Notes: generated from the sequence alone by a model not told the origin. DNA of 64,000 nt from CAWBBA01 sp963729795 (GCA_963729795.1 CAVSPC010000035.1:1-64000); one strand, 5' to 3'; shown: positions 1-8,361, counted from the first letter of the stretch. Translations and numbers: made by a program.

Positions 1-597
1 AATTCCGTCCCGCAACAGGACCACCGCAAGGATCAACAGCAAGACTCCGATAATCCGCATCACGTACCCATAAGCCGGCCCAGAGAGAAATCGCCTAGAA
101 TTCGCGGCGACAACGGCCAGGAACATTTTAGTCCCCACCAGGCACGTGTAAAAGCCGACAAGGAATCCGGCCGCAACCAGGGAACCTTGAGTCCATGCCG
201 CAACCACACTTGGCGCTCCGATGGTTATCCAAAACAAGTACGGAGAAGGGTTGAGGAAATTTGCAACAGTCCCTTTTCCCAGGGATCGCGCTTCGGTTGC
301 CTTGATATCCATGCCAAGGTTGCTGGTTCTAAAGCTCGAATAGGCCAAATATAGCAAAAAGACGCCGCCAACGATCGAGATAGATCCCAAAACCGCTTGA
401 AAGTGGCGTATCCGTGTCAGAGCGAAGACAGACAAAAGGATAATGGGCAAATCTGTAAGCAACGGGGCTACCGATACTTTCAGCCCTTCCCTTGCCCCGT
501 GTTGCAAGGACTGAGAAATAACCAGGGTTGTGAGCGGCCCGGGCGCAAATCCGGAAGACAACCCCAAAATGATTCCGGTTGTGAGAAAAAAATACAT
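1..597 (-). CDS. LysE-family exporter, 3' end cut off by window edge
   Basis: The reading frame starts at ATG 597 and stays open to base 1, so the C-terminus lies outside the window. The visible 199 residues form at least five hydrophobic segments. The first contains GLSSGFAPGPLTTLVISQ, the N-terminal signature of LysE/RhtB amino-acid or metabolite exporters, and NFLNPSPYLFWITIG later matches the family's conserved NP-containing segment. Such proteins export amino acids or small metabolites across the inner membrane. An in-frame stop lies eight codons upstream and no other start intervenes, which fixes the start. The substrate cannot be told from sequence. No neighbour is close enough for an operon. 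Confidence 0.8.
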   Translation of the reverse strand, partial: MYFFLTTGIILGLSSGFAPGPLTTLVISQSLQHGAREGLKVSVAPLLTDLPIILLSVFALTRIRHFQAVLGSISIVGGVFLLYLAYSSFRTSNLGMDIKATEARSLGKGTVANFLNPSPYLFWITIGAPSVVAAWTQGSLVAAGFLVGFYTCLVGTKMFLAVVAANSRRFLSGPAYGYVMRIIGVLLLILAVVLLRDGI

Positions 598-785
598 CTC
601 TGTTGGCTCGTGTTTTTTGACCTCTCAAGGGCTCAACTGTGAACGTGCTTGCCGGCCAGACTTTCAAACCCGATACGCGAATTCAAATCTTCTCGATGTT
701 AAGTTCGGCAAACCGACTCTTGCCCATGAGGCAGAAACAGATATTGCAGAAGTGCGCTGACCGGAACGCGCCATCGTTACTTTCC

Positions 786-1145
786 TCAATCGACACTGCC
801 AGCCGGCCGAATTCTGATTCGCCCGGGTTCCGCGGTCACTATCGCGCCCTTAACAAGCTCGGAGCCGTAACGCTCCAGCACCGTCAGACATACTACAGCT
901 TGATCACCGGCTGAGAAGTCTACCAGGCGGAGTATTCCGCAATGCGGCTTATGGTGGACTATGGAAAGCTCGCCAAAATCCTTATCCAAAGTAACGAGAA
1001 TTCGACCCTGTTGGTTGGCCAGTTCACGAATCTCCTCGTCACCAGGGTCCGATGCCCACTCTCCGGTCCACACCACGTCGTGGCCCGCGATTGTCAAAGC
1101 TTTTCTAATCCCGCCCCAGACGCAGGTGTCAAGGAGGACCTTCAT
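786..1145 (-). CDS. DUF5615 PIN-like toxin of a type II toxin-antitoxin pair
   Basis: The 119-residue protein begins MKVLLDTCVWGG and carries the DUF5615 pattern: an early acidic LLDTC motif and a central TLDKDFGEL motif, which supply the aspartates of a PIN-like/Mut7-C ribonuclease fold. The start is placed at ATG 1145 because it overlaps the stop of the preceding antitoxin gene as ATGA (1142-1145), a translational-coupling arrangement. A second ATG two codons upstream is possible. DUF5615 proteins are regularly paired with DUF433 proteins and are thought to act as RNA-cleaving toxins. That activity is inferred from the family and is not visible here. Confidence 0.8.
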   Translation of the reverse strand: MKVLLDTCVWGGIRKALTIAGHDVVWTGEWASDPGDEEIRELANQQGRILVTLDKDFGELSIVHHKPHCGILRLVDFSAGDQAVVCLTVLERYGSELVKGAIVTAEPGRIRIRPAGSVD

Positions 1146-1405
1146 GAACAAGTCTCGCAGAAAAGTGGCTCGACCCGTTCATGACCGACCAGCCGGCGAG
1201 CATAGACCAGACAAGCAAGTACATCCTCGCGTTCAAGCCACGGGTACCCTTCGAGAATGGTGTCCATGGAATCCCCGGCTGCCAGCATGCTCAAAACGTG
1301 TTCCACCGCAAGCCTTCGACCTCGAATTATCGGCTTACCTCCGAAGATGCTGGGATTGACTGTTATGCGTTCCAAGAGCTTTTGCTCGTCCATGGGTGCA
1401 TTCAC
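1142..1405 (-). CDS. DUF433 antitoxin
   Basis: The 87-residue protein has the DUF433 core ITVNPSIFGGKPIIRGRRLA followed by a helix-turn-helix-like segment (VEHVLSMLAAGDSMDTILEG) and the typical tail YPWLEREDVLACLVYARR. DUF433 proteins are small DNA-binding antitoxins that neutralise a PIN-like partner and autoregulate their operon. It is first in a two-gene operon and shares four bases with the toxin gene. The pair stands alone between an exporter and a superoxide dismutase gene, as is common for mobile toxin-antitoxin modules. Confidence 0.82.
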   Translation of the reverse strand: MNAPMDEQKLLERITVNPSIFGGKPIIRGRRLAVEHVLSMLAAGDSMDTILEGYPWLEREDVLACLVYARRLVGHERVEPLFCETCS

Positions 1406-1798
1406 TTCCTTCCTTAGACCGGTCCGCCGCTGCGTTGGTTCGTTTTCTTCTCTACTCGCACAAAAATACTATTTGACCGGAACTGTCTTTATGATGTGCC
1501 GAGTTTGCCAAAAAAGTAATGCTACCACACTGAAAGCACAACATCGAGCCGATAATCGTCCCTTTCTTAAAGACCCGAACTAGCGAAAATCGCATATCAG
1601 ATCGCACCGGGAAAGACGCGGTTGTTGGCTGCACATTCGGTAACCGGCGTCCATGTCCGCCATGTTTCAGAGGCTCTATTGACGGATGGGTTACGCGGCG
1701 GATATCCTGAAACGAATAAGATCAGTGTCTCAAGGGGGACTATTGCTGGAAAAGGACACTGGATTGTCAAAATTTGTTAACAGGAAAGGAATGTTGAA
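1406..1798. other. Intergenic region upstream of superoxide dismutase
   Basis: I see no convincing gene here. A 60-residue frame on the minus strand (1452-1634) has no clear ribosome binding site or recognisable motif. The stretch must hold the promoters of the divergent antitoxin and dismutase genes. The dismutase has a good AGGAAAGGA ribosome binding site at about 1782-1790. Confidence 0.4.
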
Positions 1799-2530
1799 AT
1801 GAAGAATGAATTGAGTAGACGCGAAGTAATGAAAGGGGTGGGAGCGGCAGCCACGGTGGGAGTCCTGTCGCAATTCCTGAGTTCGGAAGCGCTGGCAGCG
1901 AATCCAACCGGGGCAGGAGCACCTCCCTTCATCCACAAATTACCTCCACTCCCCTACCCTGAGGATGCCCTCGAGCCCGTCATTGACAAAGAAACGGTGA
2001 AAATACATCACAACAAGCATTTCGCGGCTTACATCGAGGGTCTCAACACAGCGCTTCAAAAGCTGGAAAAGGCAAGATCATCCGGAAATTTTGAGGCCAT
2101 TAAAGCAGTGAGCCGCGATCTGGCGTTTAACGGCTCCGGGGTTGTGCTCCACTGGATATACTTCAGCACTATCGGGCCTAAAGCCGGCGGAACTCCGTCC
2201 GGCCCGGTAGCAGATGCGATCAAGAAAGATTTCGGCTCCTTCGAAACGTTCTGGAAGCAGTTTGCAGCAGCCTCCAAGGCTGTGGAAGCATCCGGATGGG
2301 GCATCTTGGCATGGGAACCTTTCAGCAAAAGACTGATAGTGATGCAGGCCGAAAAGCACCAGAATCTCACCAGTTGGGGCGCCATGCCGCTTATGGTATG
2401 CGATGTGTGGGAACACGCTTACTACTTGAAGTATCAAAACCGGCGAGCCGAATATGTAGACAACTTTGCTAAGATCATAGATTGGAAGAAAGTCGGAGAG
2501 CGCTTCAATACATACTGCGTTGCAAAGTAG
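1799..2530 (+). CDS. Tat-exported iron/manganese superoxide dismutase
   Basis: The enzyme converts superoxide to oxygen and peroxide. The 243 residues open with a twin-arginine signal (SRREVMK at 6-12, then a hydrophobic stretch ending near ALAA), so the mature protein should be periplasmic. The four metal ligands of the Fe/Mn family are in place: H70 (in KIHHNKHF), H118 (in GVVLHWIYF), D202 and H206 (in CDVWEHAYY). The C-terminal YLKYQNRRAEYVDNF segment is also typical. The metal cannot be assigned safely; the sequence could be manganese-using or cambialistic. Tat export of this family is less common than the cytosolic form. The gene stands alone. Confidence 0.93.
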   Translation: MKNELSRREVMKGVGAAATVGVLSQFLSSEALAANPTGAGAPPFIHKLPPLPYPEDALEPVIDKETVKIHHNKHFAAYIEGLNTALQKLEKARSSGNFEAIKAVSRDLAFNGSGVVLHWIYFSTIGPKAGGTPSGPVADAIKKDFGSFETFWKQFAAASKAVEASGWGILAWEPFSKRLIVMQAEKHQNLTSWGAMPLMVCDVWEHAYYLKYQNRRAEYVDNFAKIIDWKKVGERFNTYCVAK

Positions 2531-2598
2531 CAGTTGCTGATGCAATTGTGTACGTGTTTCGATGTTCGAGACAGATATGGTGGGGCAGTCCCACGTTC

Positions 2599-2784
2599 CG
2601 CGCATAGGCGTTAACTTAAGGCGATTTCGTTCCTTTCCAGGAGGTGAATGCAGACCGAGGGCAATCAAAGTCCCCCTTTTCTAAAGGGGGATTTAGGGGG
2701 ATTTTCAATGAGTTATCCCAAAATCCCCCCTGGCCCCCCTTTACAAAAGGGGGGAATAAATCGTTAACTTAACGCCTATGCGCG
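2599..2784. repeat. Nested inverted-repeat element, MITE-like
   Basis: Outer arms CGCGCATAGGCGTTAA (2599-2614) and TTAACGCCTATGCGCG (2769-2784) are perfect inverted copies of 16 bp. Inside lies a second, GC-box-like inverted repeat at about 2671-2756, built of CCCCCTTTT and AAAAGGGGG blocks with AAATCCCCCC in the middle. The element is 186 bp and has no coding capacity. The size and terminal repeats fit a small non-autonomous element or a large REP-type palindrome. No target-site duplication was clear. Confidence 0.6.
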
Positions 2785-2820
2785 TTCCGCGGGATCACCC
2801 CGGGCTCCGATCCTAAGATG

Positions 2821-2847
2821 GTAGGGGCGAATGCCATTTGCCCCTAC
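2821..2847. repeat. GTAGGGGC palindrome, dispersed family
   Basis: GTAGGGGC and GCCCCTAC flank an 11-base centre that is itself nearly palindromic. Related copies occur in other intergenic regions of the window, at about 33257-33280, 39282-39337 and 46093-46148, so this is a dispersed repeat rather than a local operator. Confidence 0.6.
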
Positions 2848-2948
2848 ATCCGCTTACGAGGGCATGACGGCAGGCAGCTTCGCGTGGCTGACCCATCAGA
2901 AACTCGGTTCACTTGCTTGAAAGCGATTCGGTGCGAAAGGTGATGCCA

Positions 2949-3386
2949 ATGGAAAGAGTTCTTGAAATAATTGCTACTCTGACATCAGGAATATTCGCCG
3001 GCGCAGCCGTGTACATCAATTTTGTGGAACACCCTGCCAGAATGCAATGCGGAACAATGCTCGCTGCCACCGAATTTGGCCCCAGCTATCGTAGAGCCGC
3101 CAGGATGCAAGCACCCTTGGCTGCCATCGCCTTCGTTACCGCGGCGTCCGGTTGGTTGTTGGGGGCCGGAGCCTGGTGGCTCGTTGGCGGAATTTGCATC
3201 GGCCTGGCGATTCCGTACACTCTGATCGCCATTATGCCTATCAACAACCAATTGCTGCGTTCGGACCTCGACAGAGAATCGGGCCCCACTTCGCATCTTC
3301 TTGCCAAATGGAACCAATTGCATGCCGTGAGGAGCTTGTTGGGTTTTATCGCATTTTTGATATTCGTGGTGTTGCTGGCACGCTGA
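2949..3386 (+). CDS. DUF1772 membrane protein
   Basis: The 145-residue protein has four hydrophobic segments and the DUF1772 (anthrone oxygenase-like) pattern: a small-residue first helix (TSGIFAGAAVYINFVEHPAR), a central SYRRAARMQAP segment, PINNQLL after the third helix, and a W-N-x-L-H-x-V-R motif before the last helix. The start was chosen at ATG 2949 because AAAGGTG lies six bases upstream; the frame is open to a TTG at 2913. Function in this family is mostly unknown. The gene appears monocistronic and follows two intergenic repeat elements. Confidence 0.75.
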   Translation: MERVLEIIATLTSGIFAGAAVYINFVEHPARMQCGTMLAATEFGPSYRRAARMQAPLAAIAFVTAASGWLLGAGAWWLVGGICIGLAIPYTLIAIMPINNQLLRSDLDRESGPTSHLLAKWNQLHAVRSLLGFIAFLIFVVLLAR

Positions 3387-3454
3387 AGATTTGACCGTAC
3401 CCTCTGCCGGTACTTCTGCTGAGCACTGCGTTGCGAAAATAAGGTCACGTATTC

Positions 3455-3489
3455 GTGTGCCACTGCTGGGCAAGCCAGCAGTGGCACAC
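3455..3489. repeat. Perfect 15-bp hairpin
   Basis: GTGTGCCACTGCTGG (3455-3469) and CCAGCAGTGGCACAC (3475-3489) pair perfectly around a five-base loop. No T-tract follows, so an intrinsic terminator is doubtful. It lies between convergent genes and may be a REP-like dispersed palindrome or a bidirectional transcript end. Confidence 0.55.
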
Positions 3490-3625
3490 TGAGTTGGCAC
3501 CTTGCCGTGGGCATGCCCCTGCGCGGAACGCGGGGCTGCCGCACCAATCTAAATGAGGTGTCAAGCCACACCACGTACGCTGACAATTTTTTCGAAAACC
3601 ACTGTGTTCGGCGTGGGAGCAACAG

Positions 3626-3958
3626 TCAAAAAACGAACTTCTCGAGAGGCCGTCGCTCTGGCACGTATTCGTGAGGAATGGTTCCCTCGTTCCAGGCTTG
3701 TGAAACGTAGAGATTGCAGTAACAGCTTCCGTACTCTTTAACGTCAGGCTCCCGGTATATGCACGGACAGATTATATCTTTATCGTGCTCACGGTTGTTG
3801 GCGGCCAATCGGCATGGGCAACACATGTATCCGTAACGGTCTTTATTGATGAGAAGGCCGTCCAGAAGCTCAAATACCTTCTCCTTGTCTCTATTGAAGA
3901 AATAGCCTTTCGGCTCCTGAACTTTACGCAGCATTTCGTAGAGTTGTTCCACTTCCAT
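3626..3958 (-). CDS. Ferredoxin:thioredoxin reductase catalytic-chain-like protein
   Basis: This 110-residue protein has the full cysteine signature of the FTR catalytic subunit: CPC-R at 47-49, CPC at 64-66 and C-Y-C at 79-81, which hold a [4Fe-4S] cluster next to a redox-active disulfide. In the family it passes electrons from ferredoxin to a thioredoxin-like partner. The usual CHC is CYC here. No variable (FtrA) subunit gene is nearby, as in many anaerobes and archaea. The start ATG 3958 shares one base with the stop of the glutaredoxin-like gene (TGATG), so the two are probably translated together and that protein is its likely partner. Confidence 0.88.
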   Translation of the reverse strand: MEVEQLYEMLRKVQEPKGYFFNRDKEKVFELLDGLLINKDRYGYMCCPCRLAANNREHDKDIICPCIYREPDVKEYGSCYCNLYVSQAWNEGTIPHEYVPERRPLEKFVF

Positions 3959-4209
3959 CACAAACCAAGCGCCTCCCTGATTTCATCCTCCCTGTACCCC
4001 ACGATCACTTCATCACCAATGATGATTGTGGGGAACGAGCATCTGCGGTTAATTTTTTTTACCTCTTCAAATATTGCCGCGACATCCTCTTTAGGCACTT
4101 TGTCGACATCCGTACAGGCGAATTTTACGCCGCAATCCTTCAAGAATTTCTTGGTGCACTTGCAGTGAGGACAGGTGCTGAGCGCATAGAGTTTGACCGA
4201 CAGTTCCAC
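3958..4209 (-). CDS. Glutaredoxin/thioredoxin-like disulfide protein
   Basis: The protein has about 83 residues with a CPHC active site at 13-16 and a glutaredoxin-like fold pattern ending FPTIIIGDEVIVGYREDEI, where the FPT stands for the conserved cis-proline loop. The start is set at GTG 4209 because AAGGA lies six bases before it; the frame runs open to a TTG at 4251. It is the first gene of a two-gene unit with the FTR catalytic chain, which suggests ferredoxin-dependent reduction of this protein instead of glutathione or NADPH. That link is inference from adjacency. Confidence 0.82.
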   Translation of the reverse strand: MELSVKLYALSTCPHCKCTKKFLKDCGVKFACTDVDKVPKEDVAAIFEEVKKINRRCSFPTIIIGDEVIVGYREDEIREALGL

Positions 4210-4297
4210 GTCAGTTCCTTTTAAAAATTTTCGCAGGTACGCTTTTAACAATCATACTATCCGGAGGTAGCGCGGCCCGTCAACATCCGGAATTGAG

Positions 4298-5086
4298 TCA
4301 GTCAAAAAGTTCTCGCACGTCCGCGATGCTTTCAAAAACATAGTCCGGAGCGTATGAATACTTGGCCAGATCCGAGCGCGCGGTAGCACCGGTAAGGACC
4401 AGGGCCGATGCCATTCCCGCGTTTTTTGCGAAAAGAATGTCTGTTGTCATGCGGTCTCCAACTACAAGGCAGAGTGACGCGGGTAGATTCAAAGTGTCAA
4501 GTGCCAAGAGCGCCATGTCCGGGGAGGGTTTGCCGAACACGCGATCGGGCGGGTGCCCTGCCGCGGTCGTAATGGCCGCGACAATACTCCCTGCTCCAGG
4601 ATGAAATCCGCCCGCAACCGGAAATGTAGGATCAAGGTTGCTGGCCCACAGGAGCGAGCCGTTTTGGAGAGCAATGTGCGCATTCTTCAATTTCTCGTAC
4701 GTAAAGGTCTTGTCTATAGCGGCCACGACGATATCTACATTCGCGGGGTCATCAGAAATCGTGGCACCAGCGTCTTCAATTCCTTGAATGAGTTTCGGCC
4801 CGCCGACTACCATGACCCGCTTTCCCGGCGCCTCCCGCTTCAGAGCGTAGATCAGTGCGGACGCGGAATTAATCACCTGAGTTTCGGAAACCGAAATTCC
4901 GAATCTTCCGATTCTCAGGACCAAATCAGAGGCCAGCAAACCTGCATTGTTGGACAGGAACAACCATTGAATTCCTCTTTCGGAAAGATCCTTGTAAACG
5001 GCTTCCACGCCGTCTATCAGAGAGTCTCCTCTGTTCACAGTCCCGTCGAGGTCTGCCAAAATTGCCTGGTAGCTCGGTTTTGTCAT
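4298..5086 (-). CDS. HAD-IIA family phosphatase (NagD-like)
   Basis: The 262-residue protein has the HAD motifs in order: DLDGTV at 12-17 (nucleophile and acid aspartates), SNN near 45, a lysine in VFGKPSPDMALLAL, and VGDRMTTDILFAKNAGM with the acidic metal site. Together with the C2 cap between motifs I and III this is the NagD/p-nitrophenylphosphatase subfamily, which dephosphorylates sugar phosphates or nucleotides in the cytoplasm. Its ATG overlaps the stop of the upstream TPR gene by four bases (5083-5086), so they form an operon. The substrate is not predictable. Confidence 0.88.
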   Translation of the reverse strand: MTKPSYQAILADLDGTVNRGDSLIDGVEAVYKDLSERGIQWLFLSNNAGLLASDLVLRIGRFGISVSETQVINSASALIYALKREAPGKRVMVVGGPKLIQGIEDAGATISDDPANVDIVVAAIDKTFTYEKLKNAHIALQNGSLLWASNLDPTFPVAGGFHPGAGSIVAAITTAAGHPPDRVFGKPSPDMALLALDTLNLPASLCLVVGDRMTTDILFAKNAGMASALVLTGATARSDLAKYSYAPDYVFESIADVRELFD

Positions 5087-6732
5087 TTGCCTTTCGTCAC
5101 TTTCGGCTTATCATCAGGAATCGGAGGTACGACCGTCCGATCCGTAGCTGCGGGCTCCTGTTTGTTGAGCGCTAGGCCCAGGTTGTACCTTGCTTTATTG
5201 TATGCAGGATCCAGCTTGAGGGCTGTATTGAAGTCTTCAATTGCCGCCTTCCGGTCGCCTGTCTTGAACTCGAAAAACCCGCGATTGTTCCGCACCTCTG
5301 GATCTCGAGGGCTTATGGATACAGCCTTGTCGAAATCCGTTCGAGCCTTCTCCGGGTTGCCGGAATTGAGATAGATTATGCCTCTCAGGCTCAGGGCGCG
5401 AGCTGCGTTCGGTTTCTCCTGTAGCAACGAATCGAGATCGGTCAGCGCCGCCTCGGGCTCGTCCTTGCGAAGATACGCAACGGCCCTGTCATACATAATG
5501 CGAGGATTGGCCGGCAGACACTCCAGGGCCCGAGTAAAGTCCGATATCGCGGCGTCGTAAAGCATTCTTCTCATGAGCGTCAGCCCGCGAAACGCAAAAA
5601 TTTCCCCATCGGCAGGGTCAAGATTCGCAGCGGAAGTCAGATCGGCAGCAGCTCGCACAGGGTCGCCCAGTTTGGTGAACGTGTGGGCCCTCTCCTTATA
5701 GGCTTCCACCAGGGTATGATCAAGCTCCAGCGCTCGGTTGAAATTTTCCAGGGCATGGTCAGGATCCCCATTTCGGACCAGCACCACCCCCGTGTACAGA
5801 TACGTCGGAGCATAGAGCGGCTTCTTTGCCAGGGCTTGTTTGAGCAGTTGTTCAGCCTTGCGGTAGGCTTTGAGCAGGATGTGTGCCCGCGCTTCGAGCA
5901 CGAGAGCTTCGACATCTGCGGGATGTTTCGCGCCGTAGGCCGTTAACGCTGCCAGGGCTTTGTCAGGCTGATCTGTCTGAAAAAAGACCCGGACTTTCTC
6001 CTTGATCACCCGATCATCTCCCGGTGCGAGAGATTCAGCACGCCCGTAGTCGGCAAGGGCCGCGGGATAGTCCTTGAGTTTTACGTGAATCCGAGCCCGC
6101 GTCATAAACACATCAGAATCTTTAGGTGCCAACCGGCTCAAAGCATTCATGTCTTCAAGGGCCTTTCTCGGCTTCCCTTCTCTGAGTTGTAGCCTGGCCC
6201 GCATGTCAAGTGCACTGATCGATCGAGGATTGCGATCAAGCGCTCGCGTGTATTCATCTTCTGCCTTGGAAGGGAAGCCCTCTTTCTCGTAGATCATCCC
6301 TTTGAGCACATAGGCTCGATCTGTCGCCGGGGAGTTCAGCAGGACCGATTCCAGCACCAGAGAAGCCTCGTCCAGTTGTTCCACAAGTATCAGGCAATGC
6401 GCCTTTTCAAGAAGGGCCGTCGGCGACTTATTGCGCGAATGAGCCAGCGAGGAATCGATGTCCTCAATGGCTCGAAAACAATCATTCGCGGCCTTGTATG
6501 CCATAGCCCTTTCGAAGAATATTGAAGCAAGGCGGTCTCCCTTGAGAGATGAATCGCTCAGGACCCGGTCCAAGAGCTGTATCCGTTTAGAGGGATTCAA
6601 TTCGGCCCGAGCCTGTTTCAGCAGGTTAGCGGTGCCCTGATCGGCGAGCGAGAAGGATGACGCGCCGGCCTCAATCAGAACGAAAAGGCATAGGATCAGA
6701 GTATTGGCGAGACGCGGTGAGATTTGCGGCAA
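5083..6732 (-). CDS. Exported tetratricopeptide-repeat protein
   Basis: About 549 residues. A hydrophobic N-terminal stretch (ANTLILCLFVLIEAGASSFS) looks like a signal peptide, so the protein is probably periplasmic or membrane-anchored. The rest is TPR repeats from about residue 35 to 530; several carry the classic A...G...A pattern, for example YNNRGFFEFKTGD-like units. TPRs hold protein partners; no catalytic domain is seen. The start is placed at TTG 6732, six bases after GGGGAGG; a TTG at 6738 is in frame but touches the Shine-Dalgarno sequence. It is co-translated with the HAD phosphatase. Confidence 0.8.
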   Translation of the reverse strand: MPQISPRLANTLILCLFVLIEAGASSFSLADQGTANLLKQARAELNPSKRIQLLDRVLSDSSLKGDRLASIFFERAMAYKAANDCFRAIEDIDSSLAHSRNKSPTALLEKAHCLILVEQLDEASLVLESVLLNSPATDRAYVLKGMIYEKEGFPSKAEDEYTRALDRNPRSISALDMRARLQLREGKPRKALEDMNALSRLAPKDSDVFMTRARIHVKLKDYPAALADYGRAESLAPGDDRVIKEKVRVFFQTDQPDKALAALTAYGAKHPADVEALVLEARAHILLKAYRKAEQLLKQALAKKPLYAPTYLYTGVVLVRNGDPDHALENFNRALELDHTLVEAYKERAHTFTKLGDPVRAAADLTSAANLDPADGEIFAFRGLTLMRRMLYDAAISDFTRALECLPANPRIMYDRAVAYLRKDEPEAALTDLDSLLQEKPNAARALSLRGIIYLNSGNPEKARTDFDKAVSISPRDPEVRNNRGFFEFKTGDRKAAIEDFNTALKLDPAYNKARYNLGLALNKQEPAATDRTVVPPIPDDKPKVTKGK

Positions 6733-6778
6733 AGGCAACCTCCCCTACTCTCATAGGGATTCAAACGAGCGTGGGTCA

Positions 6779-7090
6779 TCAGCCGGGAAGCCTGTTTTTC
6801 AATTCCTTGACAAGAGTTTCGAGGATTTGATCGAATTGCCGCTGCATTCTTATCAGGTTTTCTCTCATTTCCAAAATCACTTCAACGCCTGGAAGATTTA
6901 CTTCCAGATCATTCACGAGATTGTTGATTATGCGGATCCGTTCAACCTCGTCCGGCGGGAAAACCTTTTCTTGAGCCGATTCTACTTGGACCGGGTGAAT
7001 TAATTCTTCTGCTTCCAGAATGTCGAGGAAGTCCTCATCAACCTTGAAGATCTCAATGACTTGTCTTCGGTAATAATAGTCGGTTGCCAT
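6779..7090 (-). CDS. cbpM: Chaperone-modulator CbpM-like MerR-type protein
   Basis: This 103-residue protein starts MATDYYYRRQVIEIFKV and has a short MerR-like helix-turn-helix (VIEIFKVDEDFLDILEAEEL) with PPDEVERIRIINNLVNDL and a C-terminal helical segment, the layout of CbpM/YccV-type DnaJ partners. The gene follows the DnaJ-family gene by 12 bases in the same direction, the usual cbpA-cbpM order. CbpM binds the J-domain of its partner and inhibits its co-chaperone activity. The start ATG 7090 has GGAAAGGG just upstream. Confidence 0.78.
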   Translation of the reverse strand: MATDYYYRRQVIEIFKVDEDFLDILEAEELIHPVQVESAQEKVFPPDEVERIRIINNLVNDLEVNLPGVEVILEMRENLIRMQRQFDQILETLVKELKNRLPG

Positions 7091-7102
7091 AACCCTTTCC
7101 AA

Positions 7103-8260
7103 TCACAGCCGAATATCTCTACGGATATCCTCTCGATAGAACCGATCAAGGGCCGATGCCGCCTTCAAAGCCTCGGCATCGCCCGTCGAAGGGACCTGAA
7201 CTCGAACCGTGACAAACATATCACCTGGGGTCTTGGTCTTGAGATTGGGCACCCCCTTTCCCTTGAGCCTCAAACGCTGGCCGGATCTCGTGCCGCGAGG
7301 AATCTTTAACTGCACCGGTCCGCTTGGAGTGGGCACGGTGATTTCCGCACCGTTCATTGCTTCGCTTACCGTCACAGGTACGTCGACGATCAGGGAATCC
7401 CCATCGCGCTTGAAGATAGGATGAGCCCTGATATGGGTTACTATATACAGATCTCCGGGAGGCCCCCCTCCCCGACCGGGCTCTCCCTTGCCTGCGAGCC
7501 GAATGCGAGAGCCATCCTTCACGCCGGCCGGAATGTTCACGTCGATGGTTTCGGAACTCGCAACTGCTCCGGCTCCTCCGCATTGGGGACACCGTTCACC
7601 AGTGCGTCCGGTTCCTCCACATTCGGGACAGGTCTGGCTGAAATTGAATGGCCCCTGTGCGACCCGGGTTTGGCCCGTCCCCTTACATGTCTTGCAAACG
7701 GAATCCTTACCAGGCACGTATCCTGTTCCTCCGCAAGTTGCGCACGCCGTGGGTTTCTGAAGTGTAATCCGGGTGGTGGCGCCTTTGATTGCGGTAAGAA
7801 AATCAATTTCGAGGCTGGACTCTATGTCGAGTCCTTTCCTAGGTCCACGCGGGGCAGACGGACCAGTGGCCCCACCGAACAGATCACTGAAAACATCTTC
7901 AAATCCCGAATACTTGAAAGACTCCTGCCCGGACGGCCCGCCCCCGAAAGGACCTCGAGTCCCAGCCCCTCGTTCGAATCCGCCAGCTTGTTGCCATTGA
8001 CGATACTGCCGCGCCTGCTCTGGGTCGAAGCCGGCCCGTAGACCATCGTAGCCGAATTCATCGTAAATCTTGCGCTTCTCGGGAGCCGAGAGCACTTCGT
8101 GCGCCTCGGAAATTGCTTTGAACTTGTCTTCAGCATCTTTGTTCCCAGGATTTACATCCGGGTGGTATTTGCGGGCAAGTTTCCGATAGGCTTTCTTGAT
8201 TTCGTCGGTAGTCGCATCCTTCTTAACGCCGAGAGTCCCGTACAAATCCTTATCGGGCAT
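7103..8260 (-). CDS. dnaJ: DnaJ-family co-chaperone with zinc-finger domain
   Basis: The 385-residue protein has all canonical DnaJ domains. The J-domain lies at 1-70 with HPD at 33-35. A glycine/phenylalanine-rich linker covers about 75-135. The cysteine-rich domain has four CxxCxGxG-type units (CATCGGTG, CKTCKGTG, CPECGGTG, CPQCGGAG) between about 170 and 240, followed by two C-terminal substrate-binding folds. It stimulates DnaK ATPase and delivers unfolded clients. The neighbouring cbpM-like gene is a CbpA feature, but the zinc finger makes this a true class I DnaJ. GGGGAGG lies seven bases before the ATG. A sigma-70-like promoter is visible upstream. Confidence 0.94.
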   Translation of the reverse strand: MPDKDLYGTLGVKKDATTDEIKKAYRKLARKYHPDVNPGNKDAEDKFKAISEAHEVLSAPEKRKIYDEFGYDGLRAGFDPEQARQYRQWQQAGGFERGAGTRGPFGGGPSGQESFKYSGFEDVFSDLFGGATGPSAPRGPRKGLDIESSLEIDFLTAIKGATTRITLQKPTACATCGGTGYVPGKDSVCKTCKGTGQTRVAQGPFNFSQTCPECGGTGRTGERCPQCGGAGAVASSETIDVNIPAGVKDGSRIRLAGKGEPGRGGGPPGDLYIVTHIRAHPIFKRDGDSLIVDVPVTVSEAMNGAEITVPTPSGPVQLKIPRGTRSGQRLRLKGKGVPNLKTKTPGDMFVTVRVQVPSTGDAEALKAASALDRFYREDIRRDIRL

Positions 8261-8361
8261 GAGCGAGCCTCCCCTCTCTCGACAAACAACAGCAGACCTG
8301 CTCGGAACCGATTTTCATGCCTTAAACTTCCCCAAGAAAATCGCATCAATTAGCTCTTGAA

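Noticed and set aside
329..667. 112-residue minus-strand frame
   Set aside because: It is a shadow frame of the LysE exporter, whose own frame has family motifs.
1452..1634. 60-residue minus-strand frame
   Set aside because: No ribosome binding site, no recognisable motif, and it lies in ordinary intergenic DNA.
2078..2668. 196-residue minus-strand frame over the dismutase
   Set aside because: Antisense shadow of a gene with all metal ligands.
4553..5374. 273-residue plus-strand frame
   Set aside because: It overlaps the HAD and TPR genes antisense; its sequence has no domain pattern.
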